A stretch of 64,000 nucleotides of DNA from Rehmannia glutinosa (lineage: Eukaryota > Streptophyta > Magnoliopsida > Lamiales > Orobanchaceae), in the NCBI GenBank assembly GCA_016081115.2, contig CM071935.1, positions 20,378,653-20,442,652 on the forward strand, in the 5' to 3' direction. Each line of letters begins with the position of its first letter. The stretch's first letter is position 1. The translations under genes were made by a program, and so were the position numbers. Positions 1 to 10,450 of this stretch are shown piece by piece. The notes below the pieces were generated by a model, which saw nothing but the letters and a program-made list of their open reading frames with translations, was not told the DNA's origin and did no database searches.

Positions 1-995
1 ATACAATGATTTATAGTGGTTCCACTAACCTAGAGCTTAATCCACTATCATCCGCTATGTCTGAATGGATTTTAAAAAGAAAATTTTATTAATCGATACC
101 AAACGATTACAACTCAACTAGAAGAGCATGAAACTCCTCTAACACCAATAACCTTGAAGAACACCAAATTCTTCAACACCTAGTCGAGTCAACCAATTGT
201 GTTCTCATCAAAAGAACACTTAACAAGTAATTCTTGTTTTGGGTGATTTTGATCAATAAGAAATACACCTCAAATGAATGTATACAACTTAAAATGCAAG
301 TGTAATCAAGAAAGAAAACCTAATAAGCAAGATGTGAAGTGCAAGTGTTTAGGCTATTACAACAAGATGCGAAAATAAAAGCTTAAGAAATTTGCTGAGA
401 TTTTCTTGTTGTGTTGTAGAATTATGTAATATTGTTGTATTGATCATCCAATCTTCTTCATCTATTTATAAAAGAGCTCCAAGATTTGAATTCCAGCATA
501 TGTTCCTCTAATTTGAATTTCTGCAAAAAGAAGATAAAGAGACCCACAAAATAATGGCCAAAAATGAAAAGTGATAAAAGTGAAAATATTGTCTGCTGCA
601 ACGTTTCAAATCATCTGATCTTGGCTAGGAAGACTGGTCACCATATTGTAAAATTTGAATTTTAAAGATTTTGGGTGCGAACTGTCATAGGTTGCTATAA
701 AGGTGGACCGGTCGCCCTGCAGGATGACATGTGCCTGGGAGAAAGAATTTCCAGAGTCTTTCTCAGGTATCGGTCGCCTTCACCAAGGACTTTTAGACTT
801 GTGAAATTTCGACCAAGAACTTTCAGGCACCAGTTACCCTATAGGGCGACATGTTGTTGTTAATTTTTCTGAGTTTGATTTTAAATAAGCTTTATAAAAT
901 ATAATCCGAGTTTGACAGCGCCCGAATTAATCTTTTTGATTGAGATAAAAATATTAAGGTGAAATCATCAAAATCAAAATAATTTTATTCTAACA
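1..995 (-). repeat. Copia LTR, cut by the window edge
   Basis: This stretch matches the LTRs of the two complete Copia copies further right in order and wording. It has the block of cacc/cttca-type repeats, the TATA box on the minus strand (ctatttataaaag at 462-474) and a run of ACCGGTC-like motifs at 700-850. It ends at 991-995 with taaca, the complement of the TGTTA LTR start. The left end lies outside the window, so a solo LTR and the edge of a larger element cannot be told apart. It is more diverged than the two complete copies, so probably older. The short ORF at 675-863 lies inside the LTR and is not a gene. Confidence 0.75.
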
Positions 996-1195
996 CAAAG
1001 TTGATTTGATATTGAAATAGTAAAATAATGCATTATGAGAAAATTTCAATTACCAACATAAATGATTTTGTCACTGAATTTTACAGTTATATATATAATA
1101 CATATATAATAAAAAGTATTTTTTCCCCAAATTATATTGACAAAATACCGACAATTTTTAAATTTAGCGATAGAAATACTGCAGGTATTACCAAC

Positions 1196-1326
1196 AATTT
1201 TAGATTTTGTTGCTAGAACATTTACCTACATTATTTTTACCTACAACGATTTTATCTACACTTTACAATTATTTTAATACTTATCTATATATTTTTCTGT
1301 AGGTAAATTGATTTTTTCTTGTAGTG
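1196..1326. mobile_element. CACTA-type transposon terminus
   Basis: The sequence ends at 1313-1326 with tttttcttgtagtg, the complement of the CACTACAAGAAAA end typical of plant CACTA (En/Spm) transposons. Short repeats around 'ttacctaca' and 'tctac' precede it, like CACTA subterminal repeats. I found no partner end or transposase nearby, so this is probably a fragment. The rest of 996-2084 is AT-rich intergenic DNA in which I see nothing else. Confidence 0.45.
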
Positions 1327-2084
1327 ATGATTGTATTGGTAGTTAAAAAATATGAGTGGTGAATAGTGAAATTTGTGGAGAAATGTGTAATGAAGATTCC
1401 ATATTTTTAAAAAGTGGGTAGATGTGTGATTAGTGTAAGAAAGAGTAAATAATGTGTTTTCTGAAAATTTTGGTAGACAATCACACTTATGTTATAACAT
1501 TTATATTTTAGTATATTACATAATTTGTGTTCTATTAGAATTAAAACACATTCATATACATATTAAAGTTTTTGGACACCAATATTTATTTATTTATTTT
1601 GAAAGCTTGAAAACATATATTGAAAGTACTATTCAAGTATAAATATCCAGATAATATTGTGTATGTTCAATTAATGGGGTTGCAATTGCTGGTGGTCATT
1701 AAAGAGAGTATAACACAATGATACTGATACAGTTGGATATGATCAAGATTTAAAAGAGGGGCAAAAGGGCTGTAAAGCAAATTGCTTTCATTGCAAAAAC
1801 AGCTTTCATTTCATACTTTTCTTGGTTGGCCACAAATATAGAAAAATAAAATAAACAATTATAATATATGATGACACGGCTGAGGTTGGTTATAATAATC
1901 CATGAGAGATATTTAATTCCTTCTGGGCATGTTTTGTCTGTTTTAAAACCACTTTTTGACCTTTGACAATCAGTTTGTTGCAATTTTGCTATATATAACC
2001 CAAGCAGTGCAATAATCATCACAAACCATTGTAAAGAGTTTTATTTATAACAGCACATTAAATCTGAATGAACTTAGATCTAAG

Positions 2085-2253
2085 AAAAGTTTTAGACCTA
2101 TTTACCACGAGTTTGTAGCTCATGTGTTATCGCTCACCCTTTGTAAGGGTGTTGATCGGGGGTTCGAACCCAGTATCTTTCAAATTCTTTGAAATTTATC
2201 TCATCCCCTCCAACCACTACTTCAACTTATTAAAAAAAGTTTTAGACCTATTT
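2085..2253 (+). mobile_element. tRNA-derived SINE with 19-bp TSD
   Basis: A body of about 130 bp (2104-2234) carries an A-box-like stretch (gtagctcatgtggttatcg-like) and a clear B box (ggttcgaaccc), the internal RNA polymerase III promoter of tRNA-derived SINEs. It is flanked by the perfect 19-bp direct repeat aaaagttttagacctattt at 2085-2103 and 2235-2253. That is the long TSD expected of LINE-mediated target-primed insertion. A short A-run precedes the right copy. The identical TSD copies suggest a fairly recent insertion. The stretch from 2254 to 2946 holds only AT-rich DNA and A-runs. Confidence 0.85.
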
Positions 2254-2946
2254 GTTGGGGGATTTGTTGATTAAAACTATAGTTGAAAATCACAATCACA
2301 AGTTGTTGCGATAGCCCTTTTCAATCAACTTTAATTTTATCAGTGATAATATTTAGATGGTGGGAAATTATAACCTTGATTCAATTTGGTCGATCCCCAC
2401 ATATTCTACATTGATTTACACTTATAATACGATTTTTGTATAAATTGAAATGGAGTCGACTTATCACAAAACAAGTATAACTACACTGGTTACTAATTAA
2501 ATTCGATCAGACTAAGTTTGGCAAACAATAAATTTGTCTTGTTCGCTATAGCAACCTTGTTCCTTTGTTAACAATCATGAAATGAGATCAAATTAACATC
2601 AAGAACTACATGAAGGGAAAAAGAACCCAAAAAAAAAAAAGTTGGTGTTTTTTCAAGTCATCAGTATAAAAAAAAAAAAAAAAAATTGGGGGCAATTTTG
2701 ATAATTCTTGTTACTATAAACCACATTCTTTACTCAAACACCCTTAACAAAACCTAATCCATTTTCTTGGATCCTACTTTTCACAAAAGTTGTGTGCAAT
2801 ATTTTGCTATAATTTTGTTGCCTTTTTGCTTTGTGTTAGTTACACGCATCATAAACATGAACAAAAGGGATGTTGGTTCAACATTTTTATTTCCTTGTAA
2901 TATGCTCTAAAATTAACTTTGTCAACTTGAAGCAAAACTTTTGGTG

Positions 2947-3005
2947 CCTATTGGTCATTCTTTTTTTTTTTTTTTTTTGATCGGTAAATGACCTATTGGT
3001 CATTC
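2947..3005 (-). mobile_element. Mini-retroposon: poly(T) with 14-bp TSD
   Basis: A 31-bp insert (2961-2991) made of 18 T plus gatcggtaaatga is flanked by the perfect 14-bp repeat cctattggtcattc (2947-2960 and 2992-3005). Read on the minus strand it is a few bases followed by a poly(A) tail. I infer an extremely 5'-truncated SINE or LINE copy. Confidence 0.75.
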
Positions 3006-3188
3006 GTGATTTGATGGATCCTTGGTGAAATTAAAAACCAATAGTATTAGTAAATAATAAATACTACCATTTGAATATTTTTACCCTTTTTATATGAGCA
3101 TTGGAGTGTAAATTTGTCGGTACTTAATTTTTTTTCTGAGAATTTATCGGTACTAAGCTAGTAATTACAGTCATATATATGTATAAAA

Positions 3189-4084
3189 TAAAAAATAATA
3201 AGATGATATACATCACTTATATTGAGTAATTTTCTATGGCCCTATTTCATACACATAATTCTAGTGATATAGACAATTAAAAATTGTGTAAAGTTTGTTA
3301 CTGTTAGATAAAGTTTGTTTTATATTTACTAGAGTAAAATTTATGTAAATAATTTTATTTGTATATATTTTTGAATAACAAATAATTTTTACAGGGATCA
3401 CATCATTACGAATTACAAAAACTCCCACAAACCTCGATTTTCATCATTTAATCTCAAATGTTTCGACGATTATTGATTTGACAAATGATGAAATTAAAAT
3501 TGGAGACTTCTATTTAAATCTCAACGAAGACAATCTCCATTAAGGCATTGATGATGTCTTATATAATGTCTATAACAGTGAGGTCATGACTCATGAGGTC
3601 AGCCTTTGTTGCATCTAGGACTTCTTTTGAGATATCCTGTTTTTACTTTTTAGTCACGGTTAGTTGTTCATTATTGTTTCTATGAGTTAATCCTGGGGGT
3701 CTTAATATGTGATGGTGATACTGATGACAGTACGAGTTTAACGATCAATATTGTATTTAAAGAAAATTTTCAAATCTTATAATATTTTTTCTATTTCGTA
3801 TATATGTTAATTATTTTTGTTTTGTAATGTCTATTATTATTAAACTTTTTATTATTTAATGCATAGTTATTTGACTTTTTAATTAAATAATAAATTGAAT
3901 TTGATTAACTAAAATAGCTAAAATATTACAATTATATTTACTTAATATAAAATCCGTGCATCGCACGGGTGGACTGCTAGTAAAAAATAATAAGATGATA
4001 TACATCACTTATATTGAGTAATTTTCTATGGCCCTATTTCATACACATAATTCTAGTGATATAGACAATTAAAAATTGTGTAAA
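3189..4084. repeat. 104-bp perfect direct repeat pair
   Basis: Bases 3189-3292 and 3981-4084 are identical by eye over 104 bp, a spacing of 792 bp. The second copy begins on the base right after the CTAG end of the Helitron-like sequence. The first copy begins after an A, so an A/T junction, the Helitron target type, exists at 3188/3189. Identity over this length in AT-rich non-coding DNA implies a recent event. Confidence 0.85.
3293..3980 (+). mobile_element. Helitron-like non-autonomous element (3' end)
   Basis: The segment ends in a perfect 6-bp hairpin, CCGTGC-ATC-GCACGG (3954-3968). Eight bases later comes CTAG (3977-3980), and then T. A hairpin just upstream of CTRR with a T following is the classic Helitron 3' terminus. 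No TC-type 5' end is obvious, so the left limit is uncertain; it may lie at 3189 or at 3293. No Rep/helicase coding is present, so it would be non-autonomous. Confidence 0.6.
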
Positions 4085-5063
4085 AATAAATAAATAACCT
4101 GAATATCGTAATAAGAGCTTTTCCACAATTTTGCTAAACTTATATATAAAAAACAAAATGGATGGTTGACATCGAGTTCTTTTTACACAAGTATTAACGA
4201 TAATCAGCAAAAGAACTGACCATAGTTTTGTACATAGTGATTTGCAAATGGACGCGATTTTTTTTCCTTTTATTTTCATCTTTTAAGACATTTTCCAAAT
4301 TAATCCTTCATTTTTAATTTCCTTTTATTTTGGAGTTTCTTTTATGTATTCTAATGATCAATTTTACCATTAACTTATCTAGTTAGGTTGACAATGATAA
4401 TAATTTCATTTACAAATAACTTCTTACATCATCCACAATATCAAAGTAACTAAAATAATAATTTTATCAAATATACATTAAAAAAATAAATATCCAAATC
4501 AAATTGAAATTCGACTTCTAATAAACCTCTTAAAACCTTTGACTTAAGAAAGATGATCGATAGTGTATTTTCAAACATTGGGATATTTTCTTCTGCAAGC
4601 CTGCAAGGGGTAAAAAGAACAAATCACCGACAGTAATTCTAATCCTGCTCCACTTTACCCCGCAAAATTTGCCCCTAATCAAGAACTTCACTTGTCCTTT
4701 CCTTAAAACACCGTTTGATTCCTTGTACCTTAAAACACAATGCCCACTTCTCATTCAACTCCAAAAACTTCTTACATCACCCAAACTTCAAACCCCAGGA
4801 ATTAAAATCCCACACACATCAAAACTTATAATCCAGCAGCTGGAAAAATGGGTTCTTGATTTCACCTTCAAACAAGATACAATTTTTTTTGGTATGTTTT
4901 CACCTGCCCTTTTTGATTTCTGGAACTTTATTTTCTCCCTGTTCAAAAGGGTGCATAAAGATCTTATTTTTGTTGCAATATAGCCCAAGAAAGTTAACTG
5001 CTAAGGAGAAAAAAGAAAAAAAAATTTGAAAATTTCTTTTTTCTGCAATTTATTGGGAAAAAA

Positions 5064-5972
5064 ATGAGGGATTTTCCATCTTGTTTTGGGGAAAATGGAG
5101 TTCAAGTTGCCGATTCTTCTTCATCAAGCATAGGTGTGAGTAAAGCCTCTCAGAATACTGTAACTTGCATTTATAAGTGTAAACTGTTTGATAAATCTTG
5201 TTTGATTAGCATTATTTGGAGCAAGGGTTTGATGGGCCAATGCCTTAGTATTGAAATAGATGATGCTTCTCATCAATTCATCTATAAAGTTGATGTGAAG
5301 CCTTCTTTATTCTCAAAGAGAAAAGGGTCTAAGTGTTTACAAGTGAATTTAGGTAAAATTGAAGTGTTTTGGGATCTTTCTATGGCGAAATTTGGATCTG
5401 GGCCGGAGCCTTTAGAGTCTTATTTTATAGGAATTGTATGTAAGGGAGAGATGGTTTTACTAATTGGGGATCTGACTGAAGAAGCATTTAAAAAAACCGG
5501 AGCAATCGCTCGTCTTTCTAGTGCAATATTCGTTTCGAAGAGGGAACACGTTTGTGGGAAGACGATTTTCGGCACGAAGGCTCAATTTTGTGATAATGGA
5601 CAAATTCATGACCTTAAAATCGAGTGCGACACGAATTGTAGTGATGATCCGTTTCTTGTGGTTCGTATTGATGCGAAAACAGTTATGCAAGTTAAGCATC
5701 TACGGTGGAAATTTCGTGGGAATTTTACGATTATGGTTGATGGGCTTCCGGTTGAAGTGTTTTGGGACGTGCATAATTGGTTGTTTAGTCCGAGTTTAGG
5801 CAATGCAGTTTTCATGTTTCAAACTAGTTTATCGGTTGAGAAAATGTGGGCTAGCCCTTCGCGGCCTTCTGATTCGTCAGTCTTCTCTTGGAGCAGCTTG
5901 GAAAATTTCAAGGAATCAAAATTGCCAGGTTTTGGCTTTTCTTTATTTTTGTATGCTTGGAAGAATGAATAG
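5064..5972 (+). CDS. DUF868-family protein
   Basis: This is a single uninterrupted 302-residue reading frame without introns, recognised as the plant DUF868 family (Pfam PF05910). Members are plant proteins of about 300 residues with no established biochemical function. Features include a Ser-rich N-terminus, the block CIYKCKLFDKSCLISI, the motif VEVFWDLS near residue 110, a central KTIFGTKAQF block, and the family-like FTIMVDGLPVEVFWDVHNWLF around residues 220-240. A C-terminal Phe/Trp-rich stretch ends in YAWKNE. The repeated 'VFWD' strand is typical of the family. I chose the first ATG, which follows an AT-rich leader and gives the usual family length. There is no signal peptide or membrane segment, so a cytosolic or nuclear protein is likely. 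The upstream stretch 4085-5063 is AT-rich with no other gene. The frame is intact, so it is probably functional. Confidence 0.88.
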   Translation: MRDFPSCFGENGVQVADSSSSSIGVSKASQNTVTCIYKCKLFDKSCLISIIWSKGLMGQCLSIEIDDASHQFIYKVDVKPSLFSKRKGSKCLQVNLGKIEVFWDLSMAKFGSGPEPLESYFIGIVCKGEMVLLIGDLTEEAFKKTGAIARLSSAIFVSKREHVCGKTIFGTKAQFCDNGQIHDLKIECDTNCSDDPFLVVRIDAKTVMQVKHLRWKFRGNFTIMVDGLPVEVFWDVHNWLFSPSLGNAVFMFQTSLSVEKMWASPSRPSDSSVFSWSSLENFKESKLPGFGFSLFLYAWKNE

Positions 5973-6224
5973 TTTATTGATTCTTCTTTGATTCGTGACG
6001 GTATATTTTTGTTTTAATATTCTTTGGATATTTGGTCGAGTTTTATCTATGAAGATGATGTTTTTCGTTATGTGTACAATCACAAATGGTATTAGGATAC
6101 TTCAATTCATGTCTTTGAATCTTTAATCAAAGAATTTATTATTATATAGTTGATGATACCTTGACCGTGTTGCATCACTTTCTAGTTGATCTAAACAAGT
6201 GTGATAAAACTTATATCGTTGTTA

Positions 6225-6549
6225 GGGAGTGTTTGCAAAAACTTTTGTTTTTAAAACAAGTTATTATTGTAGCAGAAGTAAAAGTAGTTAAGAATCAGAA
6301 GTTGGTAGTATTTGCAAATAGAATCAGAAGTTGAGTGTTTGGTGAAAAAGTTGTAAAAGTGCTTATTTGTTTGTAAAAATCTAACTAGAAGCAGAATCAT
6401 AAATCTAAAGCACCCATCTCTCTGCTTTTAGATTCGGATTACATGAAGCAGAATCAGAAGCAGAAGTTGCCATTTGCAAACACTAAAAAGTGATTTTTTT
6501 CGGCCAAAAGCTGAAAAAAGCTTTTTTTTAAGTGAATGCAAACACTCCC
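6225..6549. mobile_element. Tourist-like MITE, TSD tta
   Basis: This is a 325-bp element with terminal inverted repeats GGGAGTGTTTGCAAA at the left and TTTGCAAACACTCCC-type at the right. It is flanked by tta at 6222-6224 and 6550-6552. A 3-bp TTA/TAA target site with a GGGnnTGTTTG-type end is characteristic of PIF/Harbinger-derived Tourist MITEs. It lies 250 bp downstream of the DUF868 stop. A second member of the family lies at 21295-21675. Confidence 0.8.
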
Positions 6550-7378
6550 TTAGAGTCAATACTTTAGCCTGTAGAGTTTTTATTTCATATGCCTTATCAA
6601 CTAGTAATTGCTGCCTCTTTTTATTCCCTAGGGCTGAAATATTTATCACGTTCGAGTTTCTTTGTGGCGCTATATGAGAAACCACTATTTGAGTTGAAAA
6701 TATATTTAGGTGACTCTGCTACAATCAGCTGATCTCTTGTATAATTTGGCTCCCCCATTTTTAGTGCCTCCTTTTTCCCATATATATATTAAGAAATTAT
6801 TGACCACATAAATAATACTTGTTATTCCTCTGTTTGCCTGATTACATTTCCAAATTACAAATTTAAAAAATTTGGCCTCAAATGTAGCCAAGAATAGGAG
6901 GGGAGAACAATGTAGTTTTATTGATTGTCTGTGAAAAGAGATTATGCTTGGATGCGAACTTTTCTTTTGATTGATTTCATGTTGGAAATATATTATTTTA
7001 AAGAGTTTAAATTATTATATTATTTATATTTGTTCGTGGTGAATCCATGTTCAAATATTTAACGTGAGAAGGCATTGTGTAATGATACGAATGGTGTGGG
7101 ACCAATGATTAATTGATTATGTGTTGGTTTTAAGGTTTAGGTGTAATAATTATATATTGGTTTTGTAAATATTGAAAATTGTAAATGTGAAAATTGTTGG
7201 TGAAAACTAGGTAAAATAGACATGATTTTAGATTTGGAATAGAGTAAAAATGAAAAGATGCCTTTGAAATGAAAACCAAAAGTGGCCTTACTTTGTTGGA
7301 AGCTGACATGAGTTCTTCATGCAATAAATTACTATTAAGTTTGAGTGCATCTTAGGAACATTATATGTTTCATTATAG

Positions 7379-7609
7379 TTATCATGCTTGTGGCCCCAGG
7401 GGCTAGTTCAGCTGGTAGACGGCCTGCTATGGGACACCAAGGTCCCGAGTTCAAAACCTACCAGTTGCAATTACTCCTGATGTCTCCCTGGGCCAGGCGT
7501 TGGGGCGCGCGTGGTTACCCCAAGTTTGGTAGGTGTGGGTGGGTCCAAAGGACCCTGCCACAGTGAGTTCTTGGTTATCAAAAAAAAAAAAAAGTTTTAT
7601 CATGCTTGT
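7379..7609 (+). mobile_element. tRNA-derived SINE with poly(A) and TSD
   Basis: The body (about 7392-7596) starts with ggccccaggggc. It has an A-box-like tagttcagctggtaga and a B-box-like gagttcaaaacc, and it ends in a run of 14-15 A. The direct repeat ttatcatgcttgt flanks it at 7379-7391 and 7597-7609. It differs in sequence from the SINE at 2085-2253, so it belongs to a second family. The internal GC-rich part gives the short ORFs seen here, which are not genes. The stretch from 6553 to 7378 contains nothing I can name. Confidence 0.85.
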
Positions 7610-7699
7610 AGGGTATATAATGTATCATGTCGTATCATACAAATTATTGGTCGGGTTTGTTTTTTAGGTTCAAAAGTTGTGTTTGATCTTTCCATCAGT

Positions 7700-8309
7700 C
7701 ATAGTTGTTAAAGGAGCGCCTCAGGCTCACCTTAGGCTCGCGCTTAGGGCGCGGTCCATAGCGCCTCAGAAGCCCAAAGGCAGGCGACGTTTCAAAGGTG
7801 TGCGCCTGGGCGTGCCTTTTGCCTAGGCACGGACGCACAAAAGGCGCGCCTTTGAGACATTGTTGTTTCTATTTTCTTTTAACACTTTTTAAAAGTTGTT
7901 ATGACCCTTTTTAAGTTGCCAAGCTTAATAGAAAAAACAAAAAGAAGGGATTTAAGGCAACAGTCAAAACGTTTCTCTCCAAGAACAGAGAACAGCGAGT
8001 CAGGAACCTTACTTCTGCCTCCTACCAGAGCGGCCTGGTGTGTGTTTTAGGTTATAGGTGTTTGGTTGTCATTAATTGTTATTACTGTTGTGTTTGATGG
8101 TTGTTTTGTTGTGATGTATTGTAATGAATTATGTGTTTATGAAAGATAACTAGTTATTATCTTATATTGGCTTGTTTGTAGTCTAAACAAAATTTATATA
8201 CTTTCAAAATTTTATTATTAATATTTGGGCCTCATGTGCAAAAGGCGCGCACCTCGCCTTGCGCCTAAGGCTCCAGGAGGTTTTGCTCCTTGAGCCTTTA
8301 ACAACTATG
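7700..8309. mobile_element. hAT-type MITE with GC-rich subterminal arrays
   Basis: This is a 610-bp element with perfect 15-bp terminal inverted repeats CATAGTTGTTAAAGG / CCTTTAACAACTATG. The flanking 8-bp direct repeats match at 7 of 8 positions (ccatcagt at 7692-7699, tcatcagt at 8310-8317). The subterminal zones are dense in short GCGCCTnAGGC-type inverted motifs (7710-7850 and 8240-8280), set in an otherwise AT-rich core. An 8-bp TSD and short TIRs fit the hAT superfamily. There is no transposase. Confidence 0.75.
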
Positions 8310-8561
8310 TCATCAGTCAATAATTCAAGTCGAGCAACTGAAACTTTGTTTTTTTTTAAACTAATCGAGTGTGAGAGTGAGTTTCAATGTAATCGGACAA
8401 AGTTGAAGCTTGATTTATTATGTTTATTCAATCGAGTTTAAACGAACTTTTAACATTTCATCTCTAGTCTAGCATTGAGTTCTTGTTTGGATTATTTTTC
8501 AACCCTATGTACTTGTGGTCTCTTTCTTTGATCTGATTTTATGGTAACAACGGACAAGGTC

Positions 8562-8618
8562 CTATGTCTTGATTGCTTTTTTTTTTTTTTTTTTTTTGAA
8601 GATGCTATGTCTTGATTG
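8562..8618 (-). mobile_element. Second poly(T) mini-retroposon with 14-bp TSD
   Basis: The insert 8576-8604 consists of a long T-run plus gaagatg. It is flanked by the perfect 14-bp repeat ctatgtcttgattg (8562-8575 and 8605-8618). This is the same architecture as the insertion at 2947-3005: a poly(A) tail on the minus strand with almost no body. I infer an extremely truncated retroposon. Confidence 0.75.
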
Positions 8619-8808
8619 TTATATGCTTTGGTAGGGAAAAAGTGCCCTTAAAGGTCATAAGTATTTCAGTGACATGTAAAAAATTTCAAGCATTTCTCAG
8701 TCCGTCTTATCTTTATGGGACTATGTATATATTTTCTGTGCTGAAAAAGATAAGAAGCTATGAGATGTAAGAACTTTTTCCACTGAAAAAAACTTATTGG
8801 GATAAGTA

Positions 8809-9090
8809 CAAATACTCCTTTGAGGTTTAGCCTATTTTCAAAAACTCCAATTATCTTTCAAAATTACAAATATCCCCTTGAGGTTTGTATTTACCCAACA
8901 ATTATCCCCTCTTGAGGAAGCAATTTGTAATATAGAAACAAATGTCAAGGCGTAACTGGGGTTTATTGTAATTAGGCTAATTCTTAGGGGTAGTTTTGGT
9001 AATTATTATGAACTTAGGGATAATTCTTGTGCAGTTTTACATTAATTTAAACTCAACCTGTATGTGAAGGAGTTTTTGCTACTTCCTGGG
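8809..9090. mobile_element. Decayed MULE-type TIR element
   Basis: The left end (gggataagtacaaatactcc followed by ttgaggttt) resembles the TIR of the clear MULE element at 9884-10450. The right end, read in reverse, also shows aaaactcc and a gaggtt-like block. No clean 9-bp TSD is visible, so this is probably an old, eroded relative. Confidence 0.35.
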
Positions 9091-9376
9091 ATCAATCATG
9101 CTATTCGGCGCATTAGTACATTACTCAAACCATGTTTTTAAATGATCTTGCATAAGTTGTTTTCAGTAGTGTTTGTCCTAATCAGCTGATTATCGTGTGT
9201 TTAATGTTGAAACATATTGTCCTAGCTAACTGCTAATCATGCCAATTGGTTGGTTGATAAATCTGTGACATGGGGAAGTCATATTATTCCTACATTAATT
9301 TCACTTATGATATAAAGACATGTTGAATGACCATCTTATCCAAAAATTTAAGCAGTTAGAGAGGTGAACCATTTAT

Positions 9377-9557
9377 ATGCTGACGGAGGTGGGTATTTAT
9401 AAAGCCTTGCACGTGATTGGGATTCGAACTCATAACCTCCCCTCACGTGCAAGCAGAGGAGGGTATTTATATAGCCTTGCACGTGAAATAATTTGTATGG
9501 GTGCCGGTGGTATTAATTCCCAGGACCTCTTGTGTGACCTAGCTCGATACCACCGGC
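9377..9557 (-). repeat. Tandem duplication and tRNA-like stem, SINE remnant
   Basis: A block of about 30 bp (gggtatttata-agccttgcacgtga) occurs twice, near 9390-9420 and 9460-9490. On the minus strand a B-box-like gagttcgaatccc is present near 9421-9433. At 9502-9557 an 11-bp perfect inverted repeat (gccggtggtat / ataccaccggc) encloses 33 bases, reminiscent of a tRNA-derived fold. I infer a rearranged SINE; no TSD was found. Confidence 0.35.
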
Positions 9558-9747
9558 GTAGCTAGGGGTTTATAGTGGGCCTCGTCCCTCTGGCCTCCCT
9601 CCATTTTTCTTAAAAAACAATTAGAAATCGTTTTTTGAAAAAAAAAATAGGCTATAATTTATATGATTTTTTTAAAATTTTCTATACAGTCTACTTCACT
9701 TTCGTGTATTGGTCCATTCCAATATTGTATATTGGTTCCGCCATTGT
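9551..9747. mobile_element. Short hAT-type MITE
   Basis: This is a 197-bp element starting caccggcgtagc and ending in ttccgccattgt. The flanking 8-bp repeats match at 7 of 8 positions (ctcgatac at 9543-9550, cacgatac at 9748-9755). The GGCGGAGCTAG-like end is shared with the better preserved MITE at 22877-23071. Its TIRs have diverged, so it is an old copy. Confidence 0.5.
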
Positions 9748-9883
9748 CACGATACTATATTGAATGTCATTCATCTAAAAGTTTAAGTTGTCAGACAACT
9801 GAACCATTTAATATTTAATTATTGTAACAATGATGGTAAAAAGGATACCCCAGAAATGACTGATGGGCATCTATAAATGTTAA

Positions 9884-10450
9884 GGGATAATTACAAAAAA
9901 ACCCCTGAGGTTTGGCCTAATTACAAAAAACCCAGACTTCTTTTAAAATTACAAAAAACCTCCTATGGTTTGATTTGTCTAACAAAAAACCCCCTGTGGT
10001 TTGATTTGTCTAACAATTCAATCCAACCGTTAAATAACCTAACGATTTTCGCTGAAATCATGCAATGTAGAGCCCACATGGGAGCAAATTATTGATGAAC
10101 ATAATACTGGTAATGATTCTGGAGATGATAATGAGTCTGACTTGAATTATAATGATGACAGTGTCTCACAGTACTTGTCTGATTATGAATCCGATGAGAA
10201 TTTTGAGGTTGATAATTGGTCTGATGATGGCTTTACAAATGAGACGTTGGGAAACTCTTCATCTAATAAAGAGTTCGAAGTCTTAGATGATCCTACAGAA
10301 CGGCCTAAATTGGAAAAAGGGGTGAGGTCAAACCACAGGGGGGTTTTTTGTTAGACAAATCAAACCACAGGGTTTTTTTTGTAATTTTGAAAGAAGTCTG
10401 GGTTTTTTTGTAATTAGGCCAAACCTCAGGGGTTTTTTTGTAATTATCCC
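9884..10450. mobile_element. Non-autonomous MULE, TSD aaatgttaa
   Basis: A 567-bp element is flanked by the perfect 9-bp repeat aaatgttaa (9875-9883 and 10451-10459). Its terminal inverted repeats are about 100 bp and begin gggataattacaaaaaaacc. A 9-bp TSD with long TIRs is diagnostic of Mutator-like elements. The core (about 10080-10340) has one open frame rich in Asp, Glu, Asn and Ser (SDYESDENFEVDNWSDDG), read on the plus strand. It resembles the acidic linker of MULE proteins or a captured gene piece, and is unlikely to be an independent gene. From 10460 to 11332 the DNA is AT-rich and I see no feature. Confidence 0.88.

Noticed and set aside
2150..2175. Possible tRNA gene (ggttcgaaccc)
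   Set aside because: No acceptor or anticodon arm of proper shape; TSDs show it is a SINE.
4669..4983. 104-codon open frame just upstream of the DUF868 gene
   Set aside because: Low-complexity leader or promoter sequence; an opposite-strand frame overlaps it and no domain is recognisable.
10142..10354. Acidic 70-codon frame as an independent gene
   Set aside because: Enclosed by MULE TIRs and TSD, without promoter context or a known domain.
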